Below, piece after piece: positions 7,945 to 17,099 of a stretch of 64,000 bases of DNA (within the stretch, counting starts at the first letter, position 1; each line of letters begins with the position of its first letter). This DNA comes from JACQHM01 sp964535215. GTDB lineage: Bacteria > Methylomirabilota > Methylomirabilia > Methylomirabilales > JACQHM01. The DNA lies in assembly GCA_964535215.1 (NCBI GenBank), contig CAZHST010000007.1, forward strand, positions 1 to 64,000, in the 5' to 3' direction. The notes below the pieces were generated by a model. It saw only the letters and a program-made list of their open reading frames with translations. It was not told where the DNA came from and made no database searches. Both the position numbers and the translations under genes were made by a program.

Positions 7945-9399
7945 TCAGCTTCCGGCCTCTTCCCCCAACTCCACCAGCGGGAAGAGTTTGGCGGCGATGG
8001 CGAAGAAGAGGGCGCCCAGGGCGTAGACGCCGATCACCAAGGAAAGCTCGAGGGCGGTGGGGGTATAGCTTCCCGGGGCATAAGGGAGGTGAGCATGCCC
8101 GAGGAGGGGGGCGATCACGATATTCCACCGTTCCGCCAGGACCCCCAGGACGACCAAGGCTGCGGCGATCCCTACCCGGGTTTCCGTCCGCCACCCCTCG
8201 CCCAGGAGAAGGTACAGGGGGAGGACGAGTCCGAACAGCCACAGGACGAAGTATTCGAGCCAGGGCGGGAGGGAGAAGCCGAAGGTGAGGGGGAGGGCCC
8301 AATTGAGAACCAGGGGGGTCTCCACGTTGAACCAGATCACCAGGAGGGCGATGGCCGCGCCGATCGGGAGGCCAACCCACGCGACGAGTTTCCGTTTCGG
8401 CTTGGCCAGGATCGCCAAGGGGTACAAGAGCCCGAGGATCAGGTTCCCCCAGAAGAGGGGGGCGTATTGACCAGAGATCATCTCCTGGAAGACGTGGAGA
8501 CCTGCCGGCTCTTTGGCGTAGGTCACCGTCAGAAGCTCGGCGAAGAGGAAGTAGCCGAGGATGGGGATCGAGAAGAGGAGGAGCCTCCCCAGATCCTCAA
8601 TGACCTTCTCCTGGATCTCCAGTTTGAGCCCACGTCGGGTGAAGACCACCGAGACGATGAGGAGGGCCAATCCCGAGACCGTGGCCGAGACCACGAAGAG
8701 GGGGGCCAGGAGGGCACTATGCCATCCCGGGTGGGCCTTGACCAGTCCCAGGATCCAGGCCGTGACCGAGTGGAGGGCCACGGCCAGCGGGAGGCCGACG
8801 TAGGCCAGGCCTTTCAGGATCCTTCGATCCCGGGAAAGGGCCCGCTCCGAGAGATCGGTGGAGCCCAAGGCAAGAAGCCGGAAGAGCCGCCGCCTTTGGG
8901 GAATCACCTGCATACACCTCACCAGGTCCGCCCTGGTCCCGAAGTACCCATACGTGAGGCCGACCAACAGATAGAGGGTGATGACGATCACATCCCAGAT
9001 GAGCGGCGACTCGAAACGGCCGTAGAGGAGGAGGTGGTAGAAACGGTCGGGCCGGCCCAGGTCCAGCATGATGAAGATCGTGGCCAGGATCAGACAACTG
9101 ATGGCCATCAACTCGGCGATCCGGGCCACCGATCGGAACCGCTCGAGGCCGAAGGCATGGACCAAAGAGGCGATGATGATCCCCCCGGCGCTCAACCCCA
9201 CGAAGAAGACGAAGTTGACGATGTAGAACCCCCAGTACGTGGGGGTGTTCATCCCGGTGACGGCCAAGCCGGTTTTGAGCTGGATGGAGTAGGCATAGAG
9301 GGCCCAGGCGACGAGGACGATGAGGACGCCTGTGGACAGCAGGTAACCCGGGCCCGTCTTTAACAAGGGGCGGAGGTATCGCTCGTCAATCCGTGCCAT
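7945..9399 (-). CDS. NrfD/PsrC-family quinone-reactive membrane anchor
   Basis: 484 residues with about ten hydrophobic helices. It shares landmarks with ActC in this window: PTYWGFYIVNFVFFVGLSAGG near the N-terminus, SPLIWDV mid-protein and HSVTAWILG. Larger than PsrC (about 300) and the size of ActC/DsrP-type anchors. The known family role is exchange of electrons between menaquinol and the Fe-S subunit without haem. It is the only membrane anchor in this operon, so it either serves A2-B2 alone or both enzyme pairs. It starts one base after the B2 gene stop. The direction of electron flow cannot be read from sequence. Confidence 0.88.
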   Translation of the reverse strand: MARIDERYLRPLLKTGPGYLLSTGVLIVLVAWALYAYSIQLKTGLAVTGMNTPTYWGFYIVNFVFFVGLSAGGIIIASLVHAFGLERFRSVARIAELMAISCLILATIFIMLDLGRPDRFYHLLLYGRFESPLIWDVIVITLYLLVGLTYGYFGTRADLVRCMQVIPQRRRLFRLLALGSTDLSERALSRDRRILKGLAYVGLPLAVALHSVTAWILGLVKAHPGWHSALLAPLFVVSATVSGLALLIVSVVFTRRGLKLEIQEKVIEDLGRLLLFSIPILGYFLFAELLTVTYAKEPAGLHVFQEMISGQYAPLFWGNLILGLLYPLAILAKPKRKLVAWVGLPIGAAIALLVIWFNVETPLVLNWALPLTFGFSLPPWLEYFVLWLFGLVLPLYLLLGEGWRTETRVGIAAALVVLGVLAERWNIVIAPLLGHAHLPYAPGSYTPTALELSLVIGVYALGALFFAIAAKLFPLVELGEEAGS

Positions 9400-9400
9400 C

Positions 9401-10108
9401 TCAGCCCTCCTTCAGGTAATAGACCCGGGGCTCTGTCCCCAGCTCCTCCAGGAGCCGGAAGGCCCTTTTATCCCGGGAGAGCCGGTAGACCTCACTCTTC
9501 GGATCGTCCAGGTCCCCGAACCGGATGGCCCCTCCAGTACACGTCTGGGCGCAGGCCGTAATGTAGTCCCCGTCTTTGATCTCCCTCCCTTCCGCCTTAG
9601 CCTTCTGGATGGCCTTCTCCAACCGGTGGACGCAGAAGGTACACTTCTCCACCACCCCTACCGGCCTCACCACCGGCCCCTCCCTTCCCCCGTGATGGCC
9701 CGAGACTTGATCGGGGTTCAGGTACGCCATTGCCTGGAACTCGGGCCGCTTCCAGTTGAAGTAGCGGACGCCGTAGGGGCAGGCCACCATGCAGTAGCGG
9801 CAGCCGATGCAGCGGTCGTAGTCCTGGGCCACCAGGCCATCCTCCCGCTTGTAGGTCGCGCCGACAGGGCAGACCTGAACGCAGGGGGGCAGATCGCAGT
9901 GCATGCAGGGCCTCGGGATGAAGCGGGCCCTTGGCCTCGGGTACTCTCCCTCAACGACACCCAAGACCTGCATCCAGAAGATGTCCCGTCCCTTCCGGCT
10001 CCCCTCGGGACCGGCGATAGGCTCGTTGTTCTCCGCCTTGCAGGCCACGGTGCAGGCCTGACAGGCCGTACACTTGTCCAGATCAATCACCATCCCCCAC
10101 CGTGCCAT
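9401..10108 (-). CDS. Four-cluster Fe-S electron-transfer subunit B2
   Basis: 235 residues, DmsB/PsrB family. All sixteen cluster ligands are present: group I Cys13, 16, 19, 23; group II 68, 71, 76, 80; group III 100, 103, 106, 110; group IV 156, 159, 186, 190. It is thus a complete four [4Fe-4S] wire, in contrast to B1 of the same operon, and is the expected link between catalytic subunit A2 and the NrfD anchor. No signal peptide; probably exported as a passenger of A2. It begins 13 bases after A2 and ends one base before the NrfD gene. Confidence 0.9.
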   Translation of the reverse strand: MARWGMVIDLDKCTACQACTVACKAENNEPIAGPEGSRKGRDIFWMQVLGVVEGEYPRPRARFIPRPCMHCDLPPCVQVCPVGATYKREDGLVAQDYDRCIGCRYCMVACPYGVRYFNWKRPEFQAMAYLNPDQVSGHHGGREGPVVRPVGVVEKCTFCVHRLEKAIQKAKAEGREIKDGDYITACAQTCTGGAIRFGDLDDPKSEVYRLSRDKRAFRLLEELGTEPRVYYLKEG

Positions 10109-10121
10109 GGGACCCCTCTCC

Positions 10122-12548
10122 TCAGGCTTTGTAGACCTTGACGCGGGTGGAGAAGAAGGCGGCCAGGCCTCCCAGATGATCGTTTTCGTGGACCAGGATC
10201 TCGTTGGGGTTGACCCCCCTCCCCTTGGCCCAGCGACCGTAGGCCTTATGCCCCAACTCGTAGGGCATGTTCACCACCTGGGGCATGCATCCCGGATAGA
10301 GCTTGGCCTTCGTCTTGATCCTGCCGACGACGGATTCCACCCAGACCTCATCCCCGTCCTCGATGCCCAGTCTCCTCGCCATCTCCGGGTGGATCTCCAC
10401 CCAGGAATCCCACCGGATGCCCACGTGGAGCCCCAAAATCTCCTGGAGCCAGGGGGCGTTTGCCCCCCTCCCCTCCGCGTGGGTCATGAGCTTGTAGGTG
10501 TTCAGGAGGAGGGGGTACTCCTCCGGGTCGCCTACATGCCGGATCGGCTCGTAGTGAGGCAAGTACACCGCGTCCCCCCGGGCCTGGAGCTTCAAGCCCT
10601 TGAGGATCTCCTCCAAGGCCTCCTCCTCTGTCAAGGCCCTCCCCTCCTCTTTCGCCTTCTCCACCTCTTTTTTGGCCAGTTCCTCCAGCTTGTGCTCCAG
10701 GATCTGGGAGTAGAACTCAAAGCGTTTGGAGGGGGTTTTGAAGGCGTGCTCCCAGTTCCTGAACTCATAGGGCGGGTTCGCCCAGAACCCCTTCTTCTTG
10801 AACTCCTCCCAGAACTTGGAGAAGGTGGGGGCGACGATGGTTCCGGTCTTTGCCTCGAAGAGGCCCTTCACCTTGTCCCTGATCAGATCCTGATAATCCT
10901 TCCACGGGAAGGACTGGGCCACCGTCCCTCCGATCCGATGGGCCAGCTCGATAAGCACATCGCCCGTATTCCGGGTGTCGAAGAGGGGCCTGACGACAGG
11001 TTGCCGGAGGCTCATGACGGGGTACCCTAAACTAGGGTAGATGATGTCGTCATGCCAGCGTTCCAGATAGGTATGGTCGGGGAGGATCAGGTCAGCATGG
11101 TCGGTCGTCTCGTCCATGAAGGGGGAGAAGCTGACGATGAACGGGATCTTCTCGATCGCCTTCTCCCACCGCCTGACATCGGGGGTGGAGAAGAGGGGGT
11201 TCGTGTAGTAGAGCAGCAAGGTATCAATAGGGTAAGGCCCTTCCCCTAGGAGCATCTCCGGCATGTCCTGGTAGACCTTCCCCGCCAGCGGGTACTTCTT
11301 CGTCCCAGCATAGTCAATCCTCGGTTGTTCCACTCCCCTCTTGGCGATCCCATCCTGGACCACCTCGGGCCACGGGGTCACGGGGGGTCCGATCTGGATC
11401 AGGACCCCTCCCGGCACCTCCAGGCTCCCCACCAGGGCGTTCAAGGCATGGATGGCCATCCGGTTGTAGACGCCGTTTGTCTGCATGCTGGCCCCCCGCT
11501 CCCCGGCGGCGATGGCCGGCTTCGTCGTGGCAAACTCCCGGGCGATCCTTACGATGGTCGCCTCGGGGACCCCTGTGATCGCCGAGACCTTCTTGGGGGG
11601 GTAATCCCGGAGGACCAGGGTCTTAAAGCCCATGTGCCTCTTTCCGGTTTTTTCATCGACCCAATCCTCGAAGCCGAAGGTGTGCTCCTGGACAAAGGCT
11701 TTGTCGTACAGCTCCTCCTGAACGATCACATGGGCAATTCCCAAGGCCAGGGCGGCGTCGGTCCCGGGGGTGATCGGGATCCACTCATCGGCCTTGGCGG
11801 CGGTAATGGAGAAGCGGGTCTCCACCTGGACGATCTTGGCCCGGATCGGCCGCTCCCTCCGCATGTGGCCGAAGGCCCGGAGGAGCCGGGTCGTCGGCCG
11901 CCAGGCCTCGACAAACCCGCCGCCGAAGCAGAGGAGGTAGTTGGTGTTGTCCCAGTCGTAGCCGGCGTAAGCCTTGACCCCCTGGGTGAGGTAGTGGGCC
12001 TGGGCCGTGCCGTCGGCACAGATGGAAGAGTGGCCGACGTGGTTCGGGGAGCCGTAGGCGGCCAGGAACCGGTCAATCAAGGGACCCATGTGGCCTCGAT
12101 TCCTCCCGCTCATGATAACGAGGCGATGGGGCTCCCCTCTTGCCCTAAGGCTTTTTAAGCGGTCGGCAACGATCTTTAAGGCCTCATCCCACGAGACCTG
12201 CTCCCACCGGCCAGACCCTCTCGGTCCGATCCGTTTCATCGGTCCCTTGATCCGGTCGGGATCGTAGAGGAGCTGCAGGCCAATATGGCCCTTGGGGCAG
12301 AGCCTCCCCAGGTTGATGGGGTGCTCGGGGTTCCCCTCGATCTTCACCGCCCGGCCCTTGACGACCCGGACCAAGATACCGCAGCCGGCCGGGCACTGGA
12401 GGCAGACACTCGGCACCCACCTCTCCTCAGGCCCAGTGTTTTGAGCCTCTTCCTCCTTGGCCGCTTTTGCCTTCACGAGTGGGCCGGCCAGGGCCGTCCC
12501 CGCCCCGGTTGCCGCGATCTTCAGGAACGCTCGTCTCGAAAGCTCCAT
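10122..12548 (-). CDS. Molybdopterin oxidoreductase catalytic subunit A2
   Basis: 808 residues from the ATG at 12548, chosen because AGGGGGAG lies directly before it and the Tat motif SRRAFLK then sits at residues 4-10, as usual. Further upstream in-frame starts lack a ribosome site. FS0 ligands are Cys50, 53, 57 and 85 (CLQCPAGC, CPKGH). GHSSICADG makes Cys178 the probable Mo ligand, as in polysulfide, thiosulfate and tetrathionate reductases. The remaining length is the usual MopB fold with a C-terminal cap (EIHPEMARRLGIEDGDEV). It is first in the seven-gene operon and pairs with B2 and the NrfD anchor, the order of psr/phs-type complexes. The substrate is not determinable. Confidence 0.87.
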   Translation of the reverse strand: MELSRRAFLKIAATGAGTALAGPLVKAKAAKEEEAQNTGPEERWVPSVCLQCPAGCGILVRVVKGRAVKIEGNPEHPINLGRLCPKGHIGLQLLYDPDRIKGPMKRIGPRGSGRWEQVSWDEALKIVADRLKSLRARGEPHRLVIMSGRNRGHMGPLIDRFLAAYGSPNHVGHSSICADGTAQAHYLTQGVKAYAGYDWDNTNYLLCFGGGFVEAWRPTTRLLRAFGHMRRERPIRAKIVQVETRFSITAAKADEWIPITPGTDAALALGIAHVIVQEELYDKAFVQEHTFGFEDWVDEKTGKRHMGFKTLVLRDYPPKKVSAITGVPEATIVRIAREFATTKPAIAAGERGASMQTNGVYNRMAIHALNALVGSLEVPGGVLIQIGPPVTPWPEVVQDGIAKRGVEQPRIDYAGTKKYPLAGKVYQDMPEMLLGEGPYPIDTLLLYYTNPLFSTPDVRRWEKAIEKIPFIVSFSPFMDETTDHADLILPDHTYLERWHDDIIYPSLGYPVMSLRQPVVRPLFDTRNTGDVLIELAHRIGGTVAQSFPWKDYQDLIRDKVKGLFEAKTGTIVAPTFSKFWEEFKKKGFWANPPYEFRNWEHAFKTPSKRFEFYSQILEHKLEELAKKEVEKAKEEGRALTEEEALEEILKGLKLQARGDAVYLPHYEPIRHVGDPEEYPLLLNTYKLMTHAEGRGANAPWLQEILGLHVGIRWDSWVEIHPEMARRLGIEDGDEVWVESVVGRIKTKAKLYPGCMPQVVNMPYELGHKAYGRWAKGRGVNPNEILVHENDHLGGLAAFFSTRVKVYKA

Positions 12549-12685
12549 CTCCCCCTCTGGTTCCATGATGTGGTGGGTTAAACAGGGACCAACCCTTTCA
12601 CCTATCAGTATCGGCCTTTGGCGTTTCGCCGTCCATCCTGGGAAGGCACCAGTCCGGCTCAAAAGATCCTCTATTCTCAAAGCAA
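12549..12685 (-). other. Leader region of the molybdoenzyme operon, promoter not resolved
   Basis: 137 bases between the regulator terminator and the A2 start. It holds a small perfect hairpin (GGCG, AAA, CGCC) about 70 bases before the start and a purine-rich GGTGAAAGGG. I could not find a convincing -35/-10 pair or a riboswitch consensus. The operon promoter should lie here or be activator-dependent. Confidence 0.3.
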
Positions 12686-12713
12686 AAAGGCACCATCGGA
12701 TGATGGTGCCTTT
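12686..12713 (-). terminator. Rho-independent terminator of the tat/sensor operon
   Basis: Perfect 12-bp stem (AAAGGCACCATC) with a 4-base loop. In the minus direction it is followed by TTTTTGCTTT. It lies 28 bases after the response-regulator stop and cleanly separates the regulatory operon from the A2 operon. Confidence 0.85.
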
Positions 12714-12741
12714 CCGCCATTCCCCTTAAGGCGGGGATCTT

Positions 12742-13395
12742 TTAGGCCTCCAGCTCGATCAACCCCTTACGGATGGCGTACTTGATCAACGCGGCCCGGT
12801 TGTGGAGGTTCAGCTTGGCCATGAGGTTCTGGCGATGCCGCTCCACCGTGTGGGCGCTTACCCCCAGGAGCTCGGCGATCTCCTTGCCCGTCATTCCCTG
12901 GGCGATCAGGCGGAGGACCTCCCGCTCCCGATCGGTCAGCTCCTGGGAGGTCTCCCTCCCTTCCTTTTCCCTGGTCAGGTACTCGTCCAGGAGCTTCCGG
13001 GCCAGCGAAGGGTAAAGATAGGCCTGCCCCTGGTGAACGGATCGGATGGCGGCGATGAGGTCGGCCGGGGGCGCCCCTTTCACCACATACCCCGAGGCAC
13101 CGGCGTGGAGGATCTGGAAGAAGTACCGCTCGTCCTCGTGCATGGTGAGGGCGAGGACCTGGGTCTCGGGGCATTCGGCCTTGATCCGCCGGGTGGCCTC
13201 CAGGCCGCTTAAGCCCGGCATGGCGATATCCATCACCACCACGTCCGGCTTAAGCTCCCTGGCCTTCCTGGCCCCCTCCAGCCCATCCGCCGCCTCCCCG
13301 ATGACGGTCATATCCGGCTGGGACTCTAACAGGAGTTTCAGGCCGGCCCGGACGATGGCATGGTCATCCACGAGGAGGATCCGGATCTTGCCCAT
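12742..13395 (-). CDS. NarL/FixJ-type response regulator
   Basis: 217 residues. Receiver domain at 1-120 with acidic pair Asp10/Asp11, phospho-acceptor Asp56 (VVVMDIAMPG), Thr84 and Lys106, all conserved. C-terminal LuxR-type helix-turn-helix at about 150-212 (LTDREREVLRLIAQGMTGKEIAELLGV is the hallmark region). Starts 3 bases after the histidine kinase gene, so it is the cognate regulator. It lies just upstream of the A2 operon and is the best candidate for its activator. Inference from position: the three-gene sensing module controls the molybdoenzymes. Terminated by the hairpin at 12686-12713. Confidence 0.9.
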   Translation of the reverse strand: MGKIRILLVDDHAIVRAGLKLLLESQPDMTVIGEAADGLEGARKARELKPDVVVMDIAMPGLSGLEATRRIKAECPETQVLALTMHEDERYFFQILHAGASGYVVKGAPPADLIAAIRSVHQGQAYLYPSLARKLLDEYLTREKEGRETSQELTDREREVLRLIAQGMTGKEIAELLGVSAHTVERHRQNLMAKLNLHNRAALIKYAIRKGLIELEA

Positions 13396-13398
13396 CCT

Positions 13399-15345
13399 TC
13401 ACCCCTCCCCCACCGGGATCGTGAAGGTAATCCGGGTCCCGTGACCGGGCCGGGAGTCGAGGGTAAAGATCCCGCCCAAGAGGGTGACCCTCTCCTCCAT
13501 CCCGAGGAGGCCGAACCCCTCCGGCCGCTTTTCCCTGGGATCGAACCCTTTCCCATCGTCCGCAATGGAGGCGGTGATGGAGGAGGCCTCGAACTGGAGC
13601 CGGATCGTGGCCGTTTTGGCCCCGGCGTGCTTGACGATGTTCGTGGTGGCCTCCTGGATGACCCGGAAGAGGGCGGTCTCCACAGGGGGTGGAAGCCTCC
13701 GCTTCGGGCCCACCACCTCAATCCGGGGCTCCACCCCGGCCCGGGCCAGGTGGGTCTCGGCGTACCAGTGGATGGCAGGGATCAAGCCCAGATCATCCAA
13801 AAGGGTGGGCCGCAGATCCACCATCAACCGGCGGATCTCCTCCAGGGTCCCGGCCGTCAGGGTCCTGATCTCTTCCAGACGCCTTCGAAGGGGCTCCAGC
13901 TCCTGGGGGATCATCTCCTCGGCACCTCCTAAGCCCATGATCAGGGCGGTGAGGCTCTGCCCCACCTCGTCGTGGAGCTCCCGGGCGATCCGCCGCCGCT
14001 CCTCCTCCTGGGCCATGATGAGCTTGTCCAGGAGCAGATGCCGGACCTCCTCCTTCCGCTGGACTTCTTCGTAGAGGATGGCGTTCTCGACGGCAATCCC
14101 GATCTGGTGGCCGATGGCGGTGAGGAGCCGAAGCTCCTCCTCGCTGAAAGGACGGTCATCGTGGCAGGCAACATTCATGACGCCGAGGACCCGGTCCTTC
14201 GCCTTCAGGGGGACACTGGCATGGGCACTCAACCCTTCTTTCTCTATCACCTTCGGGCTTAAACGGGGGCACCGCCAAAGATCGTCTAAGATCCTGGCCT
14301 CCCCCGACATCATGACCTCCCGGCAGATGCACTCCTCCCATTCCTGCCGGGCCTCCTCCTTCAGGAAGTCAGTTGAGAGGCCTTTGTGAGCGGCCAGGAC
14401 GAGGGATCCGTCCTGACCGTGCTGGAGGAAGATCCAGCCAGCCTGAAGCCTCATCACCTCCAGGACCTTCTCCAGGGCCCCGTCCAGGACATCCTTTAAC
14501 TGTAGTGACCGGCTCACCGTAACGGCAATGGCATTTAAGGCGGAAAGCTCCTCGTTCCGTCTGAGGAGCTGTCGGTTGAACTGCTCGATCTCGGCCCGGG
14601 ATCGGGCCAGGGTCTCGATCATGGCGTTGAAGGCTGCCCCAAGCCGGCCGATCTCGTCCATCGCCCACAGTGGGGCCTTCCGACTGAAGTCCCCTCGGCC
14701 AACCGCCTCGGTCACCTGGACCAGATCCAGGATCGGCCTGGTCATCACCGAGGTCAGGAGATACGCCCCTGCGACACCGGCCAGGGAAACGAGCCCTGTC
14801 ACGAAAAGCAGGAAGCGGGTGGTCGAAGCGATCGCTTCCCGGAGATGCCTTTCCGACATCCCCACCCGCACGACACCGACCCTCCCCTCCAGGATCGGGG
14901 CGGCCACATCATGGATCAACCCTTCTTCCGTCTCCAGGATCTCGATCCTGAACCGCTCCCCGGGCAGGACGGTATTGGCCTCCAAGAGCCCGGCCGGGAA
15001 GTGGTGGCCGAAGGTGTGGGCCAGCAGGTTCCTGGCCTGATCCACGACGAAGACATAGCGGACATCGTGGTCGGTCTGCACGGCCTCCCGGACCAGCTCG
15101 TTCAGGGTAAAGAGGTTGTCCGTCAGGATCAGGTCGGTGGCCCGTCCGGCGATGTCCCTGGCGATGGAACCGCCCCGCCGTCGAAGCTCCTCCTTTAACG
15201 TGGCCTTCATCGTGGCCCGGACCTGGAAGGTGACGACCAAGCCCAGGAGGAGGATCACCCCCAGGGCGATTCCCATGATCTTCACCCGGACACTGAAGGA
15301 GAGGAGCCAGGATCGGAGTCGGGGCCAGAGCGTAGAAGGTCTCAT
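13399..15345 (-). CDS. Membrane histidine kinase with HAMP and GAF domains
   Basis: 648 residues. TM1 at about 23-42, an extracytoplasmic sensor region to about 175, TM2 at about 176-198, HAMP (TRPILDLVQVTEAVGRGDF), a short coiled coil, a GAF domain (about 275-420), then HisKA_3 with the phospho-accepting His in RRIARELHDEVGQ and a C-terminal HATPase_c domain (NIVKHAGA, DDGKGFD, GFGLLGMEERV). This is the NarX/DegS-like class matching a NarL-type regulator. Its start overlaps the PhnD-like gene by 4 bases, so ligand-binding lipoprotein, kinase and regulator look like one unit. The GAF domain contains several cysteines (ECICREV, RCPRL) that could sense redox; that is speculative. Confidence 0.9.
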   Translation of the reverse strand: MRPSTLWPRLRSWLLSFSVRVKIMGIALGVILLLGLVVTFQVRATMKATLKEELRRRGGSIARDIAGRATDLILTDNLFTLNELVREAVQTDHDVRYVFVVDQARNLLAHTFGHHFPAGLLEANTVLPGERFRIEILETEEGLIHDVAAPILEGRVGVVRVGMSERHLREAIASTTRFLLFVTGLVSLAGVAGAYLLTSVMTRPILDLVQVTEAVGRGDFSRKAPLWAMDEIGRLGAAFNAMIETLARSRAEIEQFNRQLLRRNEELSALNAIAVTVSRSLQLKDVLDGALEKVLEVMRLQAGWIFLQHGQDGSLVLAAHKGLSTDFLKEEARQEWEECICREVMMSGEARILDDLWRCPRLSPKVIEKEGLSAHASVPLKAKDRVLGVMNVACHDDRPFSEEELRLLTAIGHQIGIAVENAILYEEVQRKEEVRHLLLDKLIMAQEEERRRIARELHDEVGQSLTALIMGLGGAEEMIPQELEPLRRRLEEIRTLTAGTLEEIRRLMVDLRPTLLDDLGLIPAIHWYAETHLARAGVEPRIEVVGPKRRLPPPVETALFRVIQEATTNIVKHAGAKTATIRLQFEASSITASIADDGKGFDPREKRPEGFGLLGMEERVTLLGGIFTLDSRPGHGTRITFTIPVGEG

Positions 15346-16271
15346 GGTCGTTCCCTGGCCAGGGCGGCCATCCTCCGGACGTCATCGTAGGCCCGATTGT
15401 TGGGCAGGGTGAAGCGATCAATCATCAGCGGGGAGAGGACCTTCCTCCCCTCCTCCTCTTCGTGCATGGTGAGGAAGATCTTTTTCAGCCGCTCCCGCAA
15501 GCTTGGATCAATCCGGGGATGGACGACGACGGGCGGGTTCCCCCAGGGCGGGGACTTCTGGATCACCCGGGTTTGCTCCCCAAGGCGAGGCTCCCGGACC
15601 ACCATGAACTCGTACACTAGGCTGTCCACCGCCCCGCCGTCCACCAGCTTCTCCGCCACCGCCTTGACGGTGTTGTCGTGGCTGTAGGTGAAGATGTAGC
15701 GTTTGAAGAAGGTCTTCGGGGACTCGCCGATCTTCCGCAGGAGATGGGTCGGGAAGAGCCAGCCGGAGCTGGAGAGGGGGTCGGAGAAGGCAAAGGCTTT
15801 CCCTCTGAGATCGTACAGGCTTCGGGCGTTGCTCTCCTTAGGAACGATGATGTAGGAGTGATAAGCCGTCTTCCCCATGACCACGGGGACGACGAGGATC
15901 TCCATCCCGAAGTCCCGCTCCCCTTCGACATAGGCGTAATCGCAGACGAAGGCCAGATCGGCATGACCATACCGGATCAGTTCGTTGATCTCCCCGTAGG
16001 TCCTCCGCTGGATGAAATCCACCGGCCGATCCAGCTTCCTGGAGACGTACTCGAGGAGGGCGGCGTAGAGCGTAAAGCTCTCCCGGGGGGAGATGACCGG
16101 TGCCACGGCCACGCGAAGGGGGGCCTTGACCCCCGGGCTGGAAGCCGCAGCTTCGTGCCGGCCTGGTTCCGAGAGCCTCACCTGTTTGTACTGTTCTCGC
16201 TCCCCGCAACCTGCCAGGAGGAGGAGAACGAAGCCTGCGATGCGCCACGGTCTCCAATTCTTGACCACCAA
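15342..16271 (-). CDS. PhnD-like periplasmic binding lipoprotein, probable oxyanion sensor
   Basis: 309 residues. The signal peptide ends in the lipobox LLAGC (Cys22), so the protein is a lipoprotein. The rest is one PhnD/SsuA-type substrate-binding fold (LRVAVAPVISPRES, HADLAFVCDYAYVEG, FAFSDPLSSSGWLFP). Proteins of this family feed histidine kinases in oxyanion-sensing systems such as AioX/ArrX (arsenic), and the periplasmic domain of TtrS (tetrathionate) is related. The mature protein has a single cysteine, Cys110, in the ligand-pocket loop. It lies 33 bases after tatC and overlaps the kinase gene by 4 bases. There are no ABC permease genes nearby, which favours sensing over transport. The ligand is unknown. 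Confidence 0.82.
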   Translation of the reverse strand: MVVKNWRPWRIAGFVLLLLAGCGEREQYKQVRLSEPGRHEAAASSPGVKAPLRVAVAPVISPRESFTLYAALLEYVSRKLDRPVDFIQRRTYGEINELIRYGHADLAFVCDYAYVEGERDFGMEILVVPVVMGKTAYHSYIIVPKESNARSLYDLRGKAFAFSDPLSSSGWLFPTHLLRKIGESPKTFFKRYIFTYSHDNTVKAVAEKLVDGGAVDSLVYEFMVVREPRLGEQTRVIQKSPPWGNPPVVVHPRIDPSLRERLKKIFLTMHEEEEGRKVLSPLMIDRFTLPNNRAYDDVRRMAALARERP

Positions 16272-16304
16272 CCAGCCTCTTTCCAGCCCCAGGCCCCCCT
16301 CCTG

Positions 16305-17099
16305 CTAGGCCGCCTCGGCCGCCTCCTCGGCCGCCTCCCTCTTCCTCCGGCCGACCAGCTTGGCCGCCAGGATGCCGACCTCGTACAGGAGGCACATGGG
16401 AAGGGCCATCAGGGTCTGGTTGAAGACGTCGGGGGTCGGGGTGAGGATGGCGGCGATGGTGAAGTTGAAGAGGATGGCGTATTTCCGGTTCCTGGCGAGG
16501 AACTGGGGGGTGACCAGGCCCATCATGGACGCCAGGCCGATCAAGAGGGGGAGCTCGAAGATGGCGCCGAAGGCCAACAGGAACTTGACGGTGAAGTCCA
16601 CGTAGTTCCCGATGGAGATCATGGGCTTCAGGTGTTCGGTTTTGTAGGTCAGGAGGAAGTGGAGGGCGAAGGGGAGGACAATGTAATAACAGAAGAGAAG
16701 GCCGATGAAGAAGAAAACGGTCCCCAGGAGGATAAAGGGAAGGATGTAGCGCTTCTCCCGGGGCAGGAGCCCCGGCTCCACAAACCTCCAGATCTGGTAG
16801 AGGACGAAGGGGGTGGCCAGGAGAAGGCCCGAGAAGAAGGCGATCTTCAGGTGCATCCAGAAGGCCTCGGCCGGCGCCAGGAACACCAGGTCCACGTCCT
16901 GCCCTCGGGTGGTTGTGAGAAACGGATAGGTCCGCTGGAAGGTCAGGTTGGTCGTCATGGGCCGTTTGAGGAGGCCCAGGATCCTCTCGGAGAAATTGAA
17001 GGTCAGGAGGAAGCCTATGCCGATGGCGATCAAGGATCGGATGATCCGCTTCCTCAGCTCCTCCAGGTGGGCGAAGAAGGGCATCCGGTCTTCAGGCAT
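16305..17099 (-). CDS. tatC: Tat translocase subunit TatC
   Basis: About 264 residues from the ATG at 17099, which gives the standard N-terminus MPEDRMPFFAHLEELRKRI; upstream in-frame starts lie inside tatA. The HLEELRKR cytoplasmic loop that contacts the twin-arginine signal is intact. Six hydrophobic helices follow, with FVEPGLLPREKRY and FELPLLIGL as family marks. It overlaps the end of tatA by 8 bases and lacks its own clear ribosome site, implying translational coupling. At least three Tat substrates (A1, A2 and ActB) are encoded within 18 kb, so this copy probably serves them. Confidence 0.93.
   Translation of the reverse strand: MPEDRMPFFAHLEELRKRIIRSLIAIGIGFLLTFNFSERILGLLKRPMTTNLTFQRTYPFLTTTRGQDVDLVFLAPAEAFWMHLKIAFFSGLLLATPFVLYQIWRFVEPGLLPREKRYILPFILLGTVFFFIGLLFCYYIVLPFALHFLLTYKTEHLKPMISIGNYVDFTVKFLLAFGAIFELPLLIGLASMMGLVTPQFLARNRKYAILFNFTIAAILTPTPDVFNQTLMALPMCLLYEVGILAAKLVGRRKREAAEEAAEAA

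Noticed and set aside
8089..9363. Long plus-strand frame (424 codons) opposite the NrfD gene
   Set aside because: Glu/Asp/Arg/Gly-rich composition is the antisense shadow of a GC-rich membrane-protein gene; no ribosome site or family motif.
12680..12705. Sigma-54-like GG...GC pattern at the terminator
   Set aside because: The spacing between GG and GC is 9 instead of 10 and it lies in the terminator stem and tail.
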